Source of the DNA: Phallus indusiatus
Taxonomy: Eukaryota > Basidiomycota > Agaricomycetes > Phallales > Phallaceae
NCBI GenBank assembly: GCA_027605045.1
Contig: JAQFWX010000010.1
Coordinates: 1,368,879 to 1,432,878 of the forward strand
Reading direction: 5' to 3'
DNA: 64,000 bases
Part shown: positions 53,086 to 63,515 of the stretch, piece after piece
How the letters are laid out: each line of letters starts with the position of its first letter
How positions within the stretch are numbered: position 1 is the stretch's first letter
The notes under the pieces: generated by a model
What the model saw: only the letters and a program-made list of their open reading frames with translations
Database searches by the model: none
What the model was told of the DNA's origin: nothing
Made by a program: the position numbers and the translations under genes

Positions 53086-56000
53086 CTACGCTATATAAAT
53101 GTCAGCTCTCAAGGATGGTAAAATCTGTAATAAATGAAGTACCTCATCTAAACCAGGCACCTGTGCACGCTCTTCGTTATTGTGGTCGTTGTTTGACGCC
53201 GCATTCCCAAGCACAGGTCGATCGGCAGTGGCCTCAAGTTGTATGTCGGACACACCTATGAATTGTCCAAACGCACGCGCAGATGTCATTAATGCAGAAC
53301 AAATTATGTCTGTATCACGCCGCCGCCAGTGAAACATATCAGGTAAGTCGTCAGATTGCGCCAGTTCATTCATAGCGACAAATAGCTCGTCCACCTTGTC
53401 CCTGTCAATCTTCGATTTCAGAAGCAGGAAATACCCTTTTGTATCGCAGTTGGAGAGTACCAGGAGTGTCCATAGTTGTAAAAGCACGGAGGGGTCGTAA
53501 AGAATGGTGAACAGGAGACTCTTTTTCGGGTCCACCGATTTGAGGAGTTCGATTAAGATTGGATATATTCTTGTTTCCTTGTTAATAGCGTGACAATTCG
53601 ACAGGTTATAAATACATTTTGAGAAGTTAGGGACAGCATTCGTATCATTCAAGAGGATTGTGGATAGATGGCGTCGGTTCTGGGACATGAGCAGCAGCAT
53701 GAAAAGGGGAGGTGCATGATATGAGAGTTCTGGATCGAGATCTCGCGAGTACCATTGATATATGAGGGAGAGGCCGTGGCCGTCAATAAAAGGCAGGTGA
53801 TCATCCAGCTGAATGTCTACAAGTGGCAGAGGTACCATTGTACGCAAAAACCAAACTGCATACGATTTGGTGTTATCTGCCATAGACTCGCACCAGAACG
53901 AGTCCACGCAGCAAATCTCTGTAAACAAACGGAGGGCATACTCTAGTGGGCGAAGGAGATAAATGTGATGAAGACGTTCCGAAAAGCTGTAAAACACCTC
54001 TTCCAAGGGCATCTGTCTTTGTTCTTTGTGGGTGATGATCGGACGCCTGGAGGTGCCGGTGAGGTTACGATAAATGGCGACAAGGAGGAGATAGCACGTT
54101 TCGTAAATTTTGGCTTCTGATGAATAGTCGGGGTTGCCAAGGTTGAAGTAATGAAAAAGGTGTTCAAACTTCCACCATCCCAGTTCTTTACTATCAAAGT
54201 GTACTAACCCCGTATCAGGGATACGTTGACGGGTAGGATCAAATGCCCAATTGAATAAACCCTTTAGCCCACGGATGAGTATATGCCTAGCCACCGTAGG
54301 ATCAGTTGACGCGTTTTCTAAGAGATAATCCCACATGGCTAGTGGGAGTCTGTAATTGCCGTCGATGGCATCATAGAGAGTTTGGCGCTCTTTACGCTGT
54401 AACACGGTGTCTGCAATGCGGAGATAGGTTTGATACTCTTCTTCCTCCAACTGACTTTCTTCCGCATTGGAAATAGACTGGAGAAGGTCCCAATGACCGC
54501 GTTTCTCGGTCAGGAAATCCAAGCATAGACCGTAACGCAGATCAACAACATTAGCTTCACTGATCTCCAAATCACGGTTAAGATTTTCAAGGATATCAGT
54601 TACAAATTCTCCGCTGATTACTGGATTCACTGCCGCACAACGTGCGATCATTCGATGAACACTTCTGTTCCAGGAAATTACATAGAGCCAACTGAGTGCC
54701 TCAGAATCGAGGAACGTTGCGGTTTGAATTGCTTGTTTTATTTTCTCTTCTCTCCACTTGGCAAATTCGGGAAACTTGCCAAGGAGTCTCCGAAATCCAC
54801 GACGTATGACATTAGCTAACCTCAAAATAAACATGAATCCGTGTCGGAAAAAGCCGATGGCGTAGTAAGCGGAAGCTCGAATAGCCCGACAAATTTCGGG
54901 ATTTACTTTTCTCCAGACAACCTGAAGACCTTGATTTAAAATTGCACCGATCCTACAGAGAGCGTTTCGCAGAACAAAAAAGAGAACGCCGACGTAAATT
55001 GTCATCGAGGTTGTATACGGACATTCCCGATACTGAATCGGCAATATCACAGAGATAAAATACAAGGTATAGGTGATGCCCGTAATACTGAAAATTGTCC
55101 AGGCGATCGCAGCGTTCAATGGAAATAGCATTATGATGATGCCCGTAAGAAATAGACCAACCGCAAGGTAGAGAAGGACGGGAAGGAGGTCAAGAATGGT
55201 ACCAACCTTCCACACTTCGAAGCCTTTGAAGCGTAATTACCTGGCTCTTGCCCTTTCGTTAGCTGTTCCAGGGATAGAAGACAAAGAATAGCGTGGCCAT
55301 TGTTTGGCGATGACAGCAAACAACGCTGTAGATAACGTAATCGCTAAGCTAGTAAACCACAGACCGTTTACTAACAATGCGTTCGTTGATGGTATGAATG
55401 GCGACGTAGGCGTCAATGTTGTTGAATTTGGGATCATATTTAGTGGGATCCCATTAGATTGGGCTCGTAGGATTCCAGCTATTTCGAATAATAGGGATGC
55501 AGAGACTTGGGTATTATCTTGCTGCAGGCTCTGCAAAGCCTGTATAATAAATGTCGTTATAACACTGGAGAAGAGACCGGCCTGGGAACAAAATAGTAAG
55601 CTTCAAGATTGCAGGTAAAAAAAAGGATATGTCTAACAAAAACTAGTAGAACATCTGCCGCCCCTTTCCACTCTTCAACTCTCTCGCGATCAAATGGCTC
55701 AGCTTCGTCAAGGTAAGTCAACCAAATACGAGCATTCTCGGAAGTCTCTTCTCCGTATCGATCTCGAGCATATTTCTGCTCGTAGGCATCTCTACCATCC
55801 ACTAACATGCGTCATGTTAGATTGCATAGACTCGTAAGCTGAGTTGTCATACTTACGACCAACTTCATGTGATAATCCGAAAACGCTCCTATGTTTCCTC
55901 TTGCGTCGCTGCCTAACAGGATGAGTAACATCAGGAGCACGACCTTTGGAAAAAAAGTGTTTTAGGAGAGGAAACTTGAATATATCAATCACGAAACGGA

Positions 56001-56242
56001 AACTCACGGAGCAGATCGCGAGGAGGCTCAACTGGCACAATGGCAGGTTGCTCGCTGTTTTCGTCCAAAGAAGTCGTTGGGAAACTTATGAACGAAGTCG
56101 TGGAGCTTTCAGTAATCGGCGCAGCTTCCGGGCCTTCAAGGTGTTCACTTGGCCCTTCCGGGGCCATTCCAAAACTTTTTCCATTTTCGTTCTGAGCCTC
56201 GATGATTGCTGCTGTTCCTTTCAAGCTAGATCTTTCGGACAT
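53086..56242 (-). CDS. DUF6535 membrane protein with one in-frame stop codon
   Basis: The gene starts at ATG 56242 with a disordered acidic N-terminus, then a basic segment (RQRRKRKHRS). The DUF6535 domain follows: ARIWLTYLDEAEPFDRERVE, AGLFSSVITTFIIQAL, NGLWFTSLAITLSTALFAVI and KQWPRYSL. The domain should continue directly into LRFKGFEVWKVGTILDLLPV and two more membrane helices. TAA at 55239-55237 falls between NERARAR and LRFKGF in the same frame, while the 708 codons downstream stay open to TAG 53088-53086. An intron cannot remove it without deleting family-conserved sequence. This looks like a very recent nonsense allele, a sequencing error, or a readthrough site. The DUF6535 family is expanded in agarics and of unknown function. 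Confidence 0.8.
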
Positions 56243-56854
56243 GATATGTAGCTGATAGTCGATTGGGATATATGGCTACGCCAGTGTGAAGAAGGGTTGT
56301 TGAAAAAGGTTTCGTGAAACTCGCTTGCTCAAACGCGTGCCAGAAAACGTGCCCCATCTAATTGAATTTTGATAAAAAAAATACCAATCAGTGTTCGATT
56401 TTCCATTTATATTAAAAGAACACCACCTTTTCAGAAAAGTCAGCACAAATCTCTGGAGCCCCGTGGGCCAATCGATAAGCAACTAGAGCCGCTGTGAGCG
56501 GCAAATCCCTGCACCACGGGAGCCAAAATGAAGTTGAAAGGAAGCAGAGCGAATGAAGGAGTTGTATTTGAAAAATAATATTAGTAGACATTATACAGCC
56601 GCGCAAAAGACGAAAGCGTGACCAGCTAATATAGGAAATACAGTGGAAGATGAATCGATGAAGCGAGGATCTAAGTGGTAAATTCGAAAACGAAGACAGA
56701 CACGGCAGACGATGATTTCATAAGCGAAATGTACTCAATGTACTGACTCAATATTTCATACTCCGTAAACCCGTTCTAGGTATTTGAGAAATATGTACTC
56801 TGACAAAATAATTGGCACTAACCCCGGATGAACTGGTCTTATAAAGAAACCTAG
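56243..56854. other. Intergenic region
   Basis: No gene found. It holds the DUF6535 promoter region; short minus-strand frames are unconvincing. Confidence 0.5.
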
Positions 56855-57455
56855 GTTTCGGCCAACGCTGGCATTGCTAAATCGATTCGAGAAGAAGAAT
56901 GTGGTTTTGGCGATTCAAAACGGTTTTGCCTTGGTAACAGAGCAGCTTCACAAGACTCAACGACAACGGATCGACTTAGACAATTGCGGTTGGCCCTTGC
57001 TGGTACATGTTCTAACATTTTGTTCAACTGTCACCTAATTCTGAATTGTGTTGAGCCATAGGCGGCTTTGACCCCAGACTGAAGGATAACATCCAAACTC
57101 TCAAGATTCTCGTGAATGCATGCGAAGAAAATCATTTAGGATATCGCATTACACCAGCTTCGGCTCTTGAATGCATAAAAGACTCTGGACCAATGTTGCA
57201 AAATCCCTCTCAACGCATGAAGATTCAGACATGGTGCTCTTGCTCAACTTCTCCAGCCTTCAACGAAACTATTTATTAAAATCTCCAAATACCTGCGCAT
57301 TGTTATATACCCCTATGAACGAACACTTCGGTATCATTCCAGTAGAAGGCATGCTATTCGGACTACCTGTACTAGCGTACGATAGCGGCGGTCATGTCGA
57401 GAGCGTGTTGGATCCGGTGATTGCGGAAGGCGTCGAAGAAAAGGCTTTACAGTAA
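56855..57455 (+). pseudogene. ALG2: Truncated, frameshifted ALG2 mannosyltransferase fragment
   Basis: Successive frames match the GT4 half of ALG2, the alpha-1,3/1,6-mannosyltransferase of lipid-linked oligosaccharide synthesis at the ER: LLNRFEKKNVVLAIQNGFAL, then RLRQLRLALAG, GFDPRLKDNIQTLK, and LLLNFSSLQRNYLLKSPNT and NEHFGIIPVEGMLFGLPVL. At least two frameshifts separate these blocks. An intron (GTACATG...CATAG, about 57010-57061) is retained, so it is not a processed copy. The N-terminal acceptor domain is absent and the C-terminus stops at EEKALQ, soon after the DSGGHVES motif. It is a non-functional partial copy; the functional gene must lie elsewhere. Confidence 0.88.
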
Positions 57456-58189
57456 ACGATAAACCTTGGGCCCGTTGGTTTACAGTGTATTTTTATTTAT
57501 TGGCGTCATTTATTGATATTCTTGATTATCGCACTTGTTTTTCTGTCGTGATGCCGCGGGTTTTAGTCTATTTTACTTCAATTCTCGGGTATGGTCAATA
57601 CAGTAGGGCCTAATACATGTTTGAACTGCACTGAATCATCCCGAGTCGGCTGGATAAATCTGCTGGAGCTTCCAAGCACTAATCAGTATTGGCTCGTTAC
57701 GACAATTAAAGGCCAGATCAGTTCCGATGTGTAATAGAACATACTGTTCTTGTCGCAATGAATACTGACAACGTTAAGTACGGCTTGCCTTCCTTGCCGA
57801 TTCCGAAATCACAAGGCATGATGCACCGGTCGGCTTTGTAGATCTAAGATGTTTGATTAAATATGAGCTTAAATTGGTTTTTTACTTCAAGTTTCAACAG
57901 AAATCGCAAAACGAAGCAGCATAGGCACGCGCGTACCCCGACTCAAAAGACAGGAACGAAGCCGCGCCGTAGTGCCCAAGTAGTAGATATGGTGACTGCT
58001 TTAGTGGCCGGAGATATCAAGTGTGGCATACATGTACCGCTCTTCGTGTGCACCATTCAAAAGAGAGGTGCTATTTTTGGCTATGGACTATTTAGACTGG
58101 AAAGACAAAGACCGTTAGACGTCTCAACAACTCACTCGTATACTCTTGAATCATTTAATTGCCGCTTTCCTTCCGTTTACCGCAACAGC
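57456..58189. other. Intergenic region upstream of a peptide gene
   Basis: The frame that starts at 57863 and runs into the peptide gene has an Arg/Lys/Thr-rich, non-domain composition and is probably leader sequence. I see nothing else. Confidence 0.5.
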
Positions 58190-58366
58190 ATGAAGTTATT
58201 TTCGCTTCTATCCTTCTTCTTGATACAGGTTCTGGTTCGCTCAATGCCTCTAGAAAGCCTCACAACCATCACAATATCCATGGACACATATACCACCCGG
58301 GCTACAACTGGGCTTTTTTCTCGTGATGTGAGCAGGATAGGTGGTCCAGGAAAAAGTAATGGGTGA
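58190..58366 (+). CDS. Small secreted peptide, 58 residues, ending GGPGKSNG
   Basis: ATG 58190 opens a signal-peptide-like stretch (MKLFSLLSFFLIQVLVRS). A Thr-rich spacer (LTTITISMDTYTTRATTG) and RDVSRIGGPGKSNG follow. The ending GGGTGA overlaps a strong donor (GG|GTGAGT). Splicing to the acceptor CTTGTAG about 56 nt on would create GG|A TAG and stop at the same residue, so the protein is the same either way. A dibasic-like RD/SR area before IGGPG could be a processing site, by inference. No family recognised. Confidence 0.45.
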   Translation: MKLFSLLSFFLIQVLVRSMPLESLTTITISMDTYTTRATTGLFSRDVSRIGGPGKSNG

Positions 58367-58845
58367 GTGCCAGACTTGGTGTGATTTATACTTTTGATGA
58401 CATCGACTCTACTTGTAGATAGCAAAATGTGTCCGGTCAATAAATGGGTTTCATTCAATATCAGTACACGGATCAAGAGCTCACTGTGTTCGCTGGAATC
58501 ATGTAATGCTGCATTTAGAATTGTATATTTATTTGTTTTACTGTGAAGTTGCCAAGGTCGCACGAATGAACTTTCAAATGGCCGAATGTGTCGATTGGTA
58601 TTTCATTAGGTATAATACACATTACTTTTGGGCTGGTCATTGACGTCCTAGAGTAAATAGTAACGTTGAGGTTATATAATTTCAAGGCCTCAGATCTAAT
58701 GTTGATACCGCATCTCGTATTCGCCGGGCCATTCAATCTTCTCATAGCACCCACTATAGGCAATCAGCAAACACGGGTTGCAGGACAAAAAAGAAAATTA
58801 TACCAGGATTTTGTGCCAATCTTTTGATCCACGACCTCCGACCTT
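58367..58845. other. Intergenic region
   Basis: No gene found; minus-strand frames at 58177-58763 are not credible. It ends at the left arm of the inverted repeat. Confidence 0.5.
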
Positions 58846-59194
58846 TGATTGGTGGCTTCCGGGGAAACGAGGCACGCTTCTGCCAGATGAGTATAGGCTT
58901 GAAAAAGAGTTCATTGAGCCAGTACGTCACAGCCAGGATACTTTGTGAGAGGTGATGATATCACAGTGTCTAACGGACACAAAAACAAAATAACTTATGA
59001 TAGGGCACCTTGAGCAGATGTTGCAGATAATTGCAATAGTTATACGGTATATTTTCTGAACGCGGCTTGATCTCAATCCATTAAAATTTCTTTGATATCA
59101 TTGTTTATAAAAGTCAATGGGGAAGGGATGTGGTCTGGGAGTTGCACCTAGGTCGATGAACATGCCATGCCTTTTTTACTTACGAAAAGGAGCG
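58846..59194 (+). repeat. Left arm of a 349-bp near-perfect inverted repeat
   Basis: The arm is the reverse complement of 59234-59582 without visible indels and with one mismatch I could spot (AATGGGG against CCCCGTT). The spacer 59195-59233 is 39 bp. Its first third encodes, on the plus strand, the last 34 residues and stop of the kinase fusion gene (WWLPGKRGTLLPDEYRLEKE ... QDTL), so it is a copy of that gene's 3' end. Confidence 0.95.
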
Positions 59195-59233
59195 GTTCAT
59201 TCGGTAAACAGAAAATTCCTTCAAAGGGTGGAT

Positions 59234-59582
59234 CGCTCCTTTTCGTAAGTAAAAAAGGCATGGCATGTTCATCGACCTAGGTGCAACTCCCAGACCACAT
59301 CCCTTCCCCGTTGACTTTTATAAACAATGATATCAAAGAAATTTTAATGGATTGAGATCAAGCCGCGTTCAGAAAATATACCGTATAACTATTGCAATTA
59401 TCTGCAACATCTGCTCAAGGTGCCCTATCATAAGTTATTTTGTTTTTGTGTCCGTTAGACACTGTGATATCATCACCTCTCACAAAGTATCCTGGCTGTG
59501 ACGTACTGGCTCAATGAACTCTTTTTCAAGCCTATACTCATCTGGCAGAAGCGTGCCTCGTTTCCCCGGAAGCCACCAATCA
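59234..59582 (-). repeat. Right arm of the 349-bp inverted repeat
   Basis: This is the original side: it contains the kinase gene's final 34 codons (to the stop at 59482-59480) and about 246 bp of 3' flank. The arms would fold into a long hairpin if transcribed together, and would make a cruciform-prone palindrome in DNA. Confidence 0.95.
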
Positions 59583-62461
59583 TAGTTCCAATCATACTCC
59601 CAACCCTGTTCCTCCATCTCTCGTCGCAGAAGCTCTTTCAGGAACCCATAGTCCGGTTTGTCTTCAAATGCAAGAGATCGACAATGTTGTATAAATTGCG
59701 TGAAGAAAGGAGGAGATCGAGCTAGCAAATCCTTCATGGCTTTTCCCCGCTTCATTTCTCCGATCCCTTTGAGTTTCGACGGTATATCAGCTGCACATAT
59801 TCCCTGCCATGGTAGTCGGCCATGAAGCAAATACAAAAGTAGGATGCCAATTGCTTCAACGTCATCACGTCTGCTCGGTTCTATATGAAGATATTTAACT
59901 CAACAGACACGTTCTTTTGATAAGACAAATGAAACATGAAACCAACCTAAACCAAAATGGACATTGTGACTTGCATAGCGTGGTGTTCCAAGACCACTTC
60001 TTCCATCCCGGAATGGCATATGCTTACCCGTCGTAGGATCGAAATAGAGCTTACACATTCCCATATCAAGCAAATACAGGCATTTGTAGTCGTCGATCAA
60101 ACCCAGCGCGAAATTTTGAGGTTTGATATCGCGAACAATAATGCCACGAGCATGAACTTCCTCAATCGTAGTGAGCTAATAATCACGGGATGAACACGTC
60201 AACGCCAAAATAAAAATAAATGGGACAAGAATATTTTCACCATCTGCTCCCCAAGCATAAGAACTGTCTTCAGAGACATCGCACCTCGACAAAACCGACG
60301 GAGTCTTTCAAGATTAGGTCCGAGCTTGTCCATGACTAAAACATGCGTATCGTGATCCGTCCCCACCCAACGAATTTTGACAAGCCCTTGAACGCCTTCT
60401 AGCTGTGCAAAAATCGCCGCCTCATATGCTAGGTTCGATGGTTTGGTATCTTTGATTATATCAAACTTCATTGCCACTTGAGTTCCTGTAACAACCTGAA
60501 TCCCATTCCACACAACCCCTGCCAAATAAAAACTCATGAAGAACATTAAACGCATGGGTTGCAAGAACATACAGTGAGAGCCCGTGCCGAGCAAGGATGT
60601 GATTTGATAACAATCACGAATTCTGAAAGGAGGATAGCCTATGGGCTTTCCAGGTTCTTGTGGGGGAACAGCCGAGCTGGGATCAAGTATTATCGGCAAT
60701 ATCTGATTCATTCCCTCGGCTATGAATGTTGGAAAAAACGTCGGAATAGTAAGCGCCAAGCATCGACTCCGGGGACGCTTGAGGAACATGGTTGGGAAGC
60801 CCGCTAAAGCAGCCGGCTCTGCTACAGCGTAAAGATTGGGCGTTACCACCAAGATCTCACTAGCAGAGATTCCAGGATTTAATTCTCCGCAAAATTGGAG
60901 TAAAATGTTCCATGTGATAGCTTCGCTCGCATCCGTCACAACTCGATCAGCGTGAACGCGATCGACAAGAGTAAATGAAATTCCTGGGATTTCAAGGGAA
61001 ATGATATCCTGCAATCTAGACCCCGCCAATGGTAATGCTACGATGGAATATCCACTTTCAACCCAAGACGATATGGCAGTAAGAGCGTCTTCGTGAAATT
61101 TAAGTTTCTCACAGCGAGCAAAAGCATTTTCAACAGCAGATTGAGATACGGTCGCATTAAGGTAACGCGCAACCTCCTGTATAATTGCAAAGGTGGATGT
61201 CTGGCCTTCAGCTTTCAAGAGCGCTTCCTTCTCGACATATAGACGCAATAGTTCACCGATAGGGAACTGATGGATGGAAGGAGGAAATATAATGGATAAA
61301 GCTTCTCTTAGAGGGTTGTCGCTATCCTATGCAGAGCCAAACTCAGCGATCGAGACAAAGGCTTCAAGCTTGCACCAAATTAAGGTACTCACAATGATGG
61401 AGTCGCAGTCCAGTGCGATGACCTTGACGTTTTCAGTAGTGACAATAGGAACAGCCTTAGCCTCCTTCATTGAAGCTTTATTATCCTCGTCGTCTTCATC
61501 ATCCATATCGGTATTAACTTGAGGGTCTCCGTCATGGGGCACGGTCAACGTTTTGAGATGATTCACCGATGGTCTTGCAGCATATACTGATAGATCTAAA
61601 ACTCGATCGAGAACTGACAATGATGGTGGCCGAGCTATTCTTCCGAACGCTGCGAAACGAGGAATGTTCTGCACCGTGGATCAGAATTTCATCAAATTAA
61701 CAACGTTTATAATATTTGCCCACATTCCGCATCGATTCGATGTACTCCAAGGTAGACATACACCCCTCCCATGTGTAGTCTAAGTAAAGTCTTCAAAAAA
61801 CAATGTGAATTATAAATTACAAGCCGAGTCTACACGCTTACTGGCGGTATAGAGCTATCTCTTCAAAAATATCGGTAGCGAGATTGACGGGGAGCGCCTC
61901 GAATGGAACCAAATCAAAAAAGAAGGGTACATAACGTCGTAGAAGAAGTAGTCCTGGGGTTTCCCTGGGGGAGTTGCCACTCCAGGTATCCCAGTTCGAC
62001 GGAGGCTCATCTCCATTCGCTGTTTCACGGATACTTGGAATTGACGGATTTGCATTCTTCACAGCCTTCATAAATCTTTCAAGGCTTGGCGGGTCTAATT
62101 GATATTGTTCGGCTTTTGCTAGACGCTCATACGTTTCGGATTCTGGAAATTTGCACCATATACGGGGAGTGACAAACAAATATAATGGATGTGGAAACTG
62201 AAAGGATGGTATAACTGTCAATGATTCCTTGTCTTCAGGATCATTCAACGTGAAATATTCCCCATGAGGCGTCTTTGGCTTTTCGGACGAGACTATGAAC
62301 AGATTGGGATCGTTAGGACCGGCGTATTTGTCAGGGTCTTCTGCCACGACATGCAGAGCTAGAAATGGCGTAGTAACTAATAATTCTGAGGCCTTTTGTC
62401 CATATGCTGTCCATTTGGGCAACCTTGATAGTAATCTTGCTGCTACAAAGCTATGCGACAT
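59480..62461 (-). CDS. Fusion of a degenerate HAD-like domain and a casein-kinase-1-like kinase
   Basis: There are seven exons: 62461-61842, 61790-61724, 61668-61393, 61326-60573, 60518-60241, 60175-59947 and 59880-59480, giving 874 residues. Residues 1-229 are an unrecognised domain. Residues 230-312 carry an acidic linker (DMDDEDDEDN). A HAD-like core starts at ALDCDSII (Asp316, Asp318), but the later motif IV region reads EILVVTPNLYAV without its Asp pair, so it is probably inactive. The kinase, about 560-830, has GTGS, VAMKFD (Lys590), HARGIIVRDIKPQN (Asp681), LLDMG in place of DFG (Asp702), and GLGTPRYASHNVHFG as in CK1. Catalytic Lys and both Asp are present, so kinase activity is likely. 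The 3' end lies in the inverted repeat. Splitting into two genes cannot be excluded, but the frame closes as one. Confidence 0.8.
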
Positions 62462-62871
62462 AAAGTTTGAAGGGCAGTTGAGGATTAAGCGCTGGCGCCA
62501 TGATTGAAATTCTCATCGCTTATCGATCGGGGACAAGCTGATCACCGAGCTCGAGCGCAAGCTGGCCTTTCAGAATATTTAGTGACGCGTCCCATATATA
62601 TGATTGTATGAAATCGAAGATGCGTACATACTGAAATGGAATTCAAATGATTTTTTCGTGTGTCGACGCTTATGTACGTGGGTACTAGGAAGTTATAGAG
62701 TCGGTATCAATTTAGCCTCATATTTATTGTCTAGAGAACTTGAATCGAGTTCTAATATTCTTTAAACAGAAAGAGAAAACGATGGATATTCAACATAAGT
62801 CACGAAGAACATATATTTATTGGACAGTGATAATAATGAGCAGGTCTGGAAGTTAGGTATCTGCATATATT
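62462..62871. other. Spacer; right half is the source of the dispersed repeat
   Basis: 62690-62871 (3' flank of the neighbouring gene) is homologous to 52442-52620 in inverted orientation. No coding sequence. Confidence 0.6.
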
Positions 62872-63515
62872 CTAGCTGGATTCTGCGAGAATGATGCCCG
62901 AGCCTCCTCGAGGGGCTAGACCAAGATCTTGAGCTGTACAGCTTAAGCTAGGGTTTAAATACAGTAATCAACATTCTACTTACTTCTTCTGATTATTGCC
63001 CTTATATACGCCCGAACATGACTTTGAACATACCCATAGGCAAGATGGGGGTTAAGGGTGTCTACGATCTCGGAGGGAATCTCTTCGCCTTCATCGGCTG
63101 TCCAAATGTAAGAGGGCTTGAATGGAATAATGGGTTCGATATTGGGATTGTCTACAACTGTAATTGGCCTTTGGGTAAGTCCTGGAGGTGCGTAAGGCAC
63201 TTCGATATAATCCCTATACATCAATCGAACCGGGCTCCATTGATAGAAAGTTGCCTGAATCATTTCATGTGAGCCACTGAAGATGATGTTATATTGATCA
63301 CTCACTTTGTCTGGGAGAACATAAGTATTGGTTGAACTGTCTTTTATCGCGCCAAGGAGGGGAATGATTACATATTTTTCTCTTTGAGAAAGATCATGGA
63401 CGAGGCAGGGGCGGTACTTATTGGCTGGCATATTAGACCATGAACCCGAGGACACTGCAAATGCGACACGCGTAGGGCGATAAAGAACAAAGGTGCCAAT
63501 GGTTAAGCTACTCAT
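62872..63515 (-). CDS. Hypothetical protein, two exons, 197 residues
   Basis: Exon 1 is 63515-62984 and exon 2 is 62933-62872; a plain ORF stops 6 nt into the intron (GTAAGT...GTACAG, 50 nt). The protein starts MSSLTIGTFVLYRPTRVAFA, continues with KYRPCLVHDLSQREKYVIIP and ATFYQWSPVRLMYRDYIEVP, and ends GLAPRGGSGIILAESS. The regular beta-type pattern near residues 5-60 suggests a small barrel, but I assign no family. There is no signal peptide. The support for exon 2 is that the same peptide ending (GGSG(I)LLAESS, stop, flank) is conserved in the repeat at 52385. Confidence 0.7.

Noticed and set aside
57863..58189. Long N-terminal extension of the small peptide gene at 58190
   Set aside because: The frame is open, but its residues are low-complexity and basic, while a clean signal peptide begins at ATG 58190.
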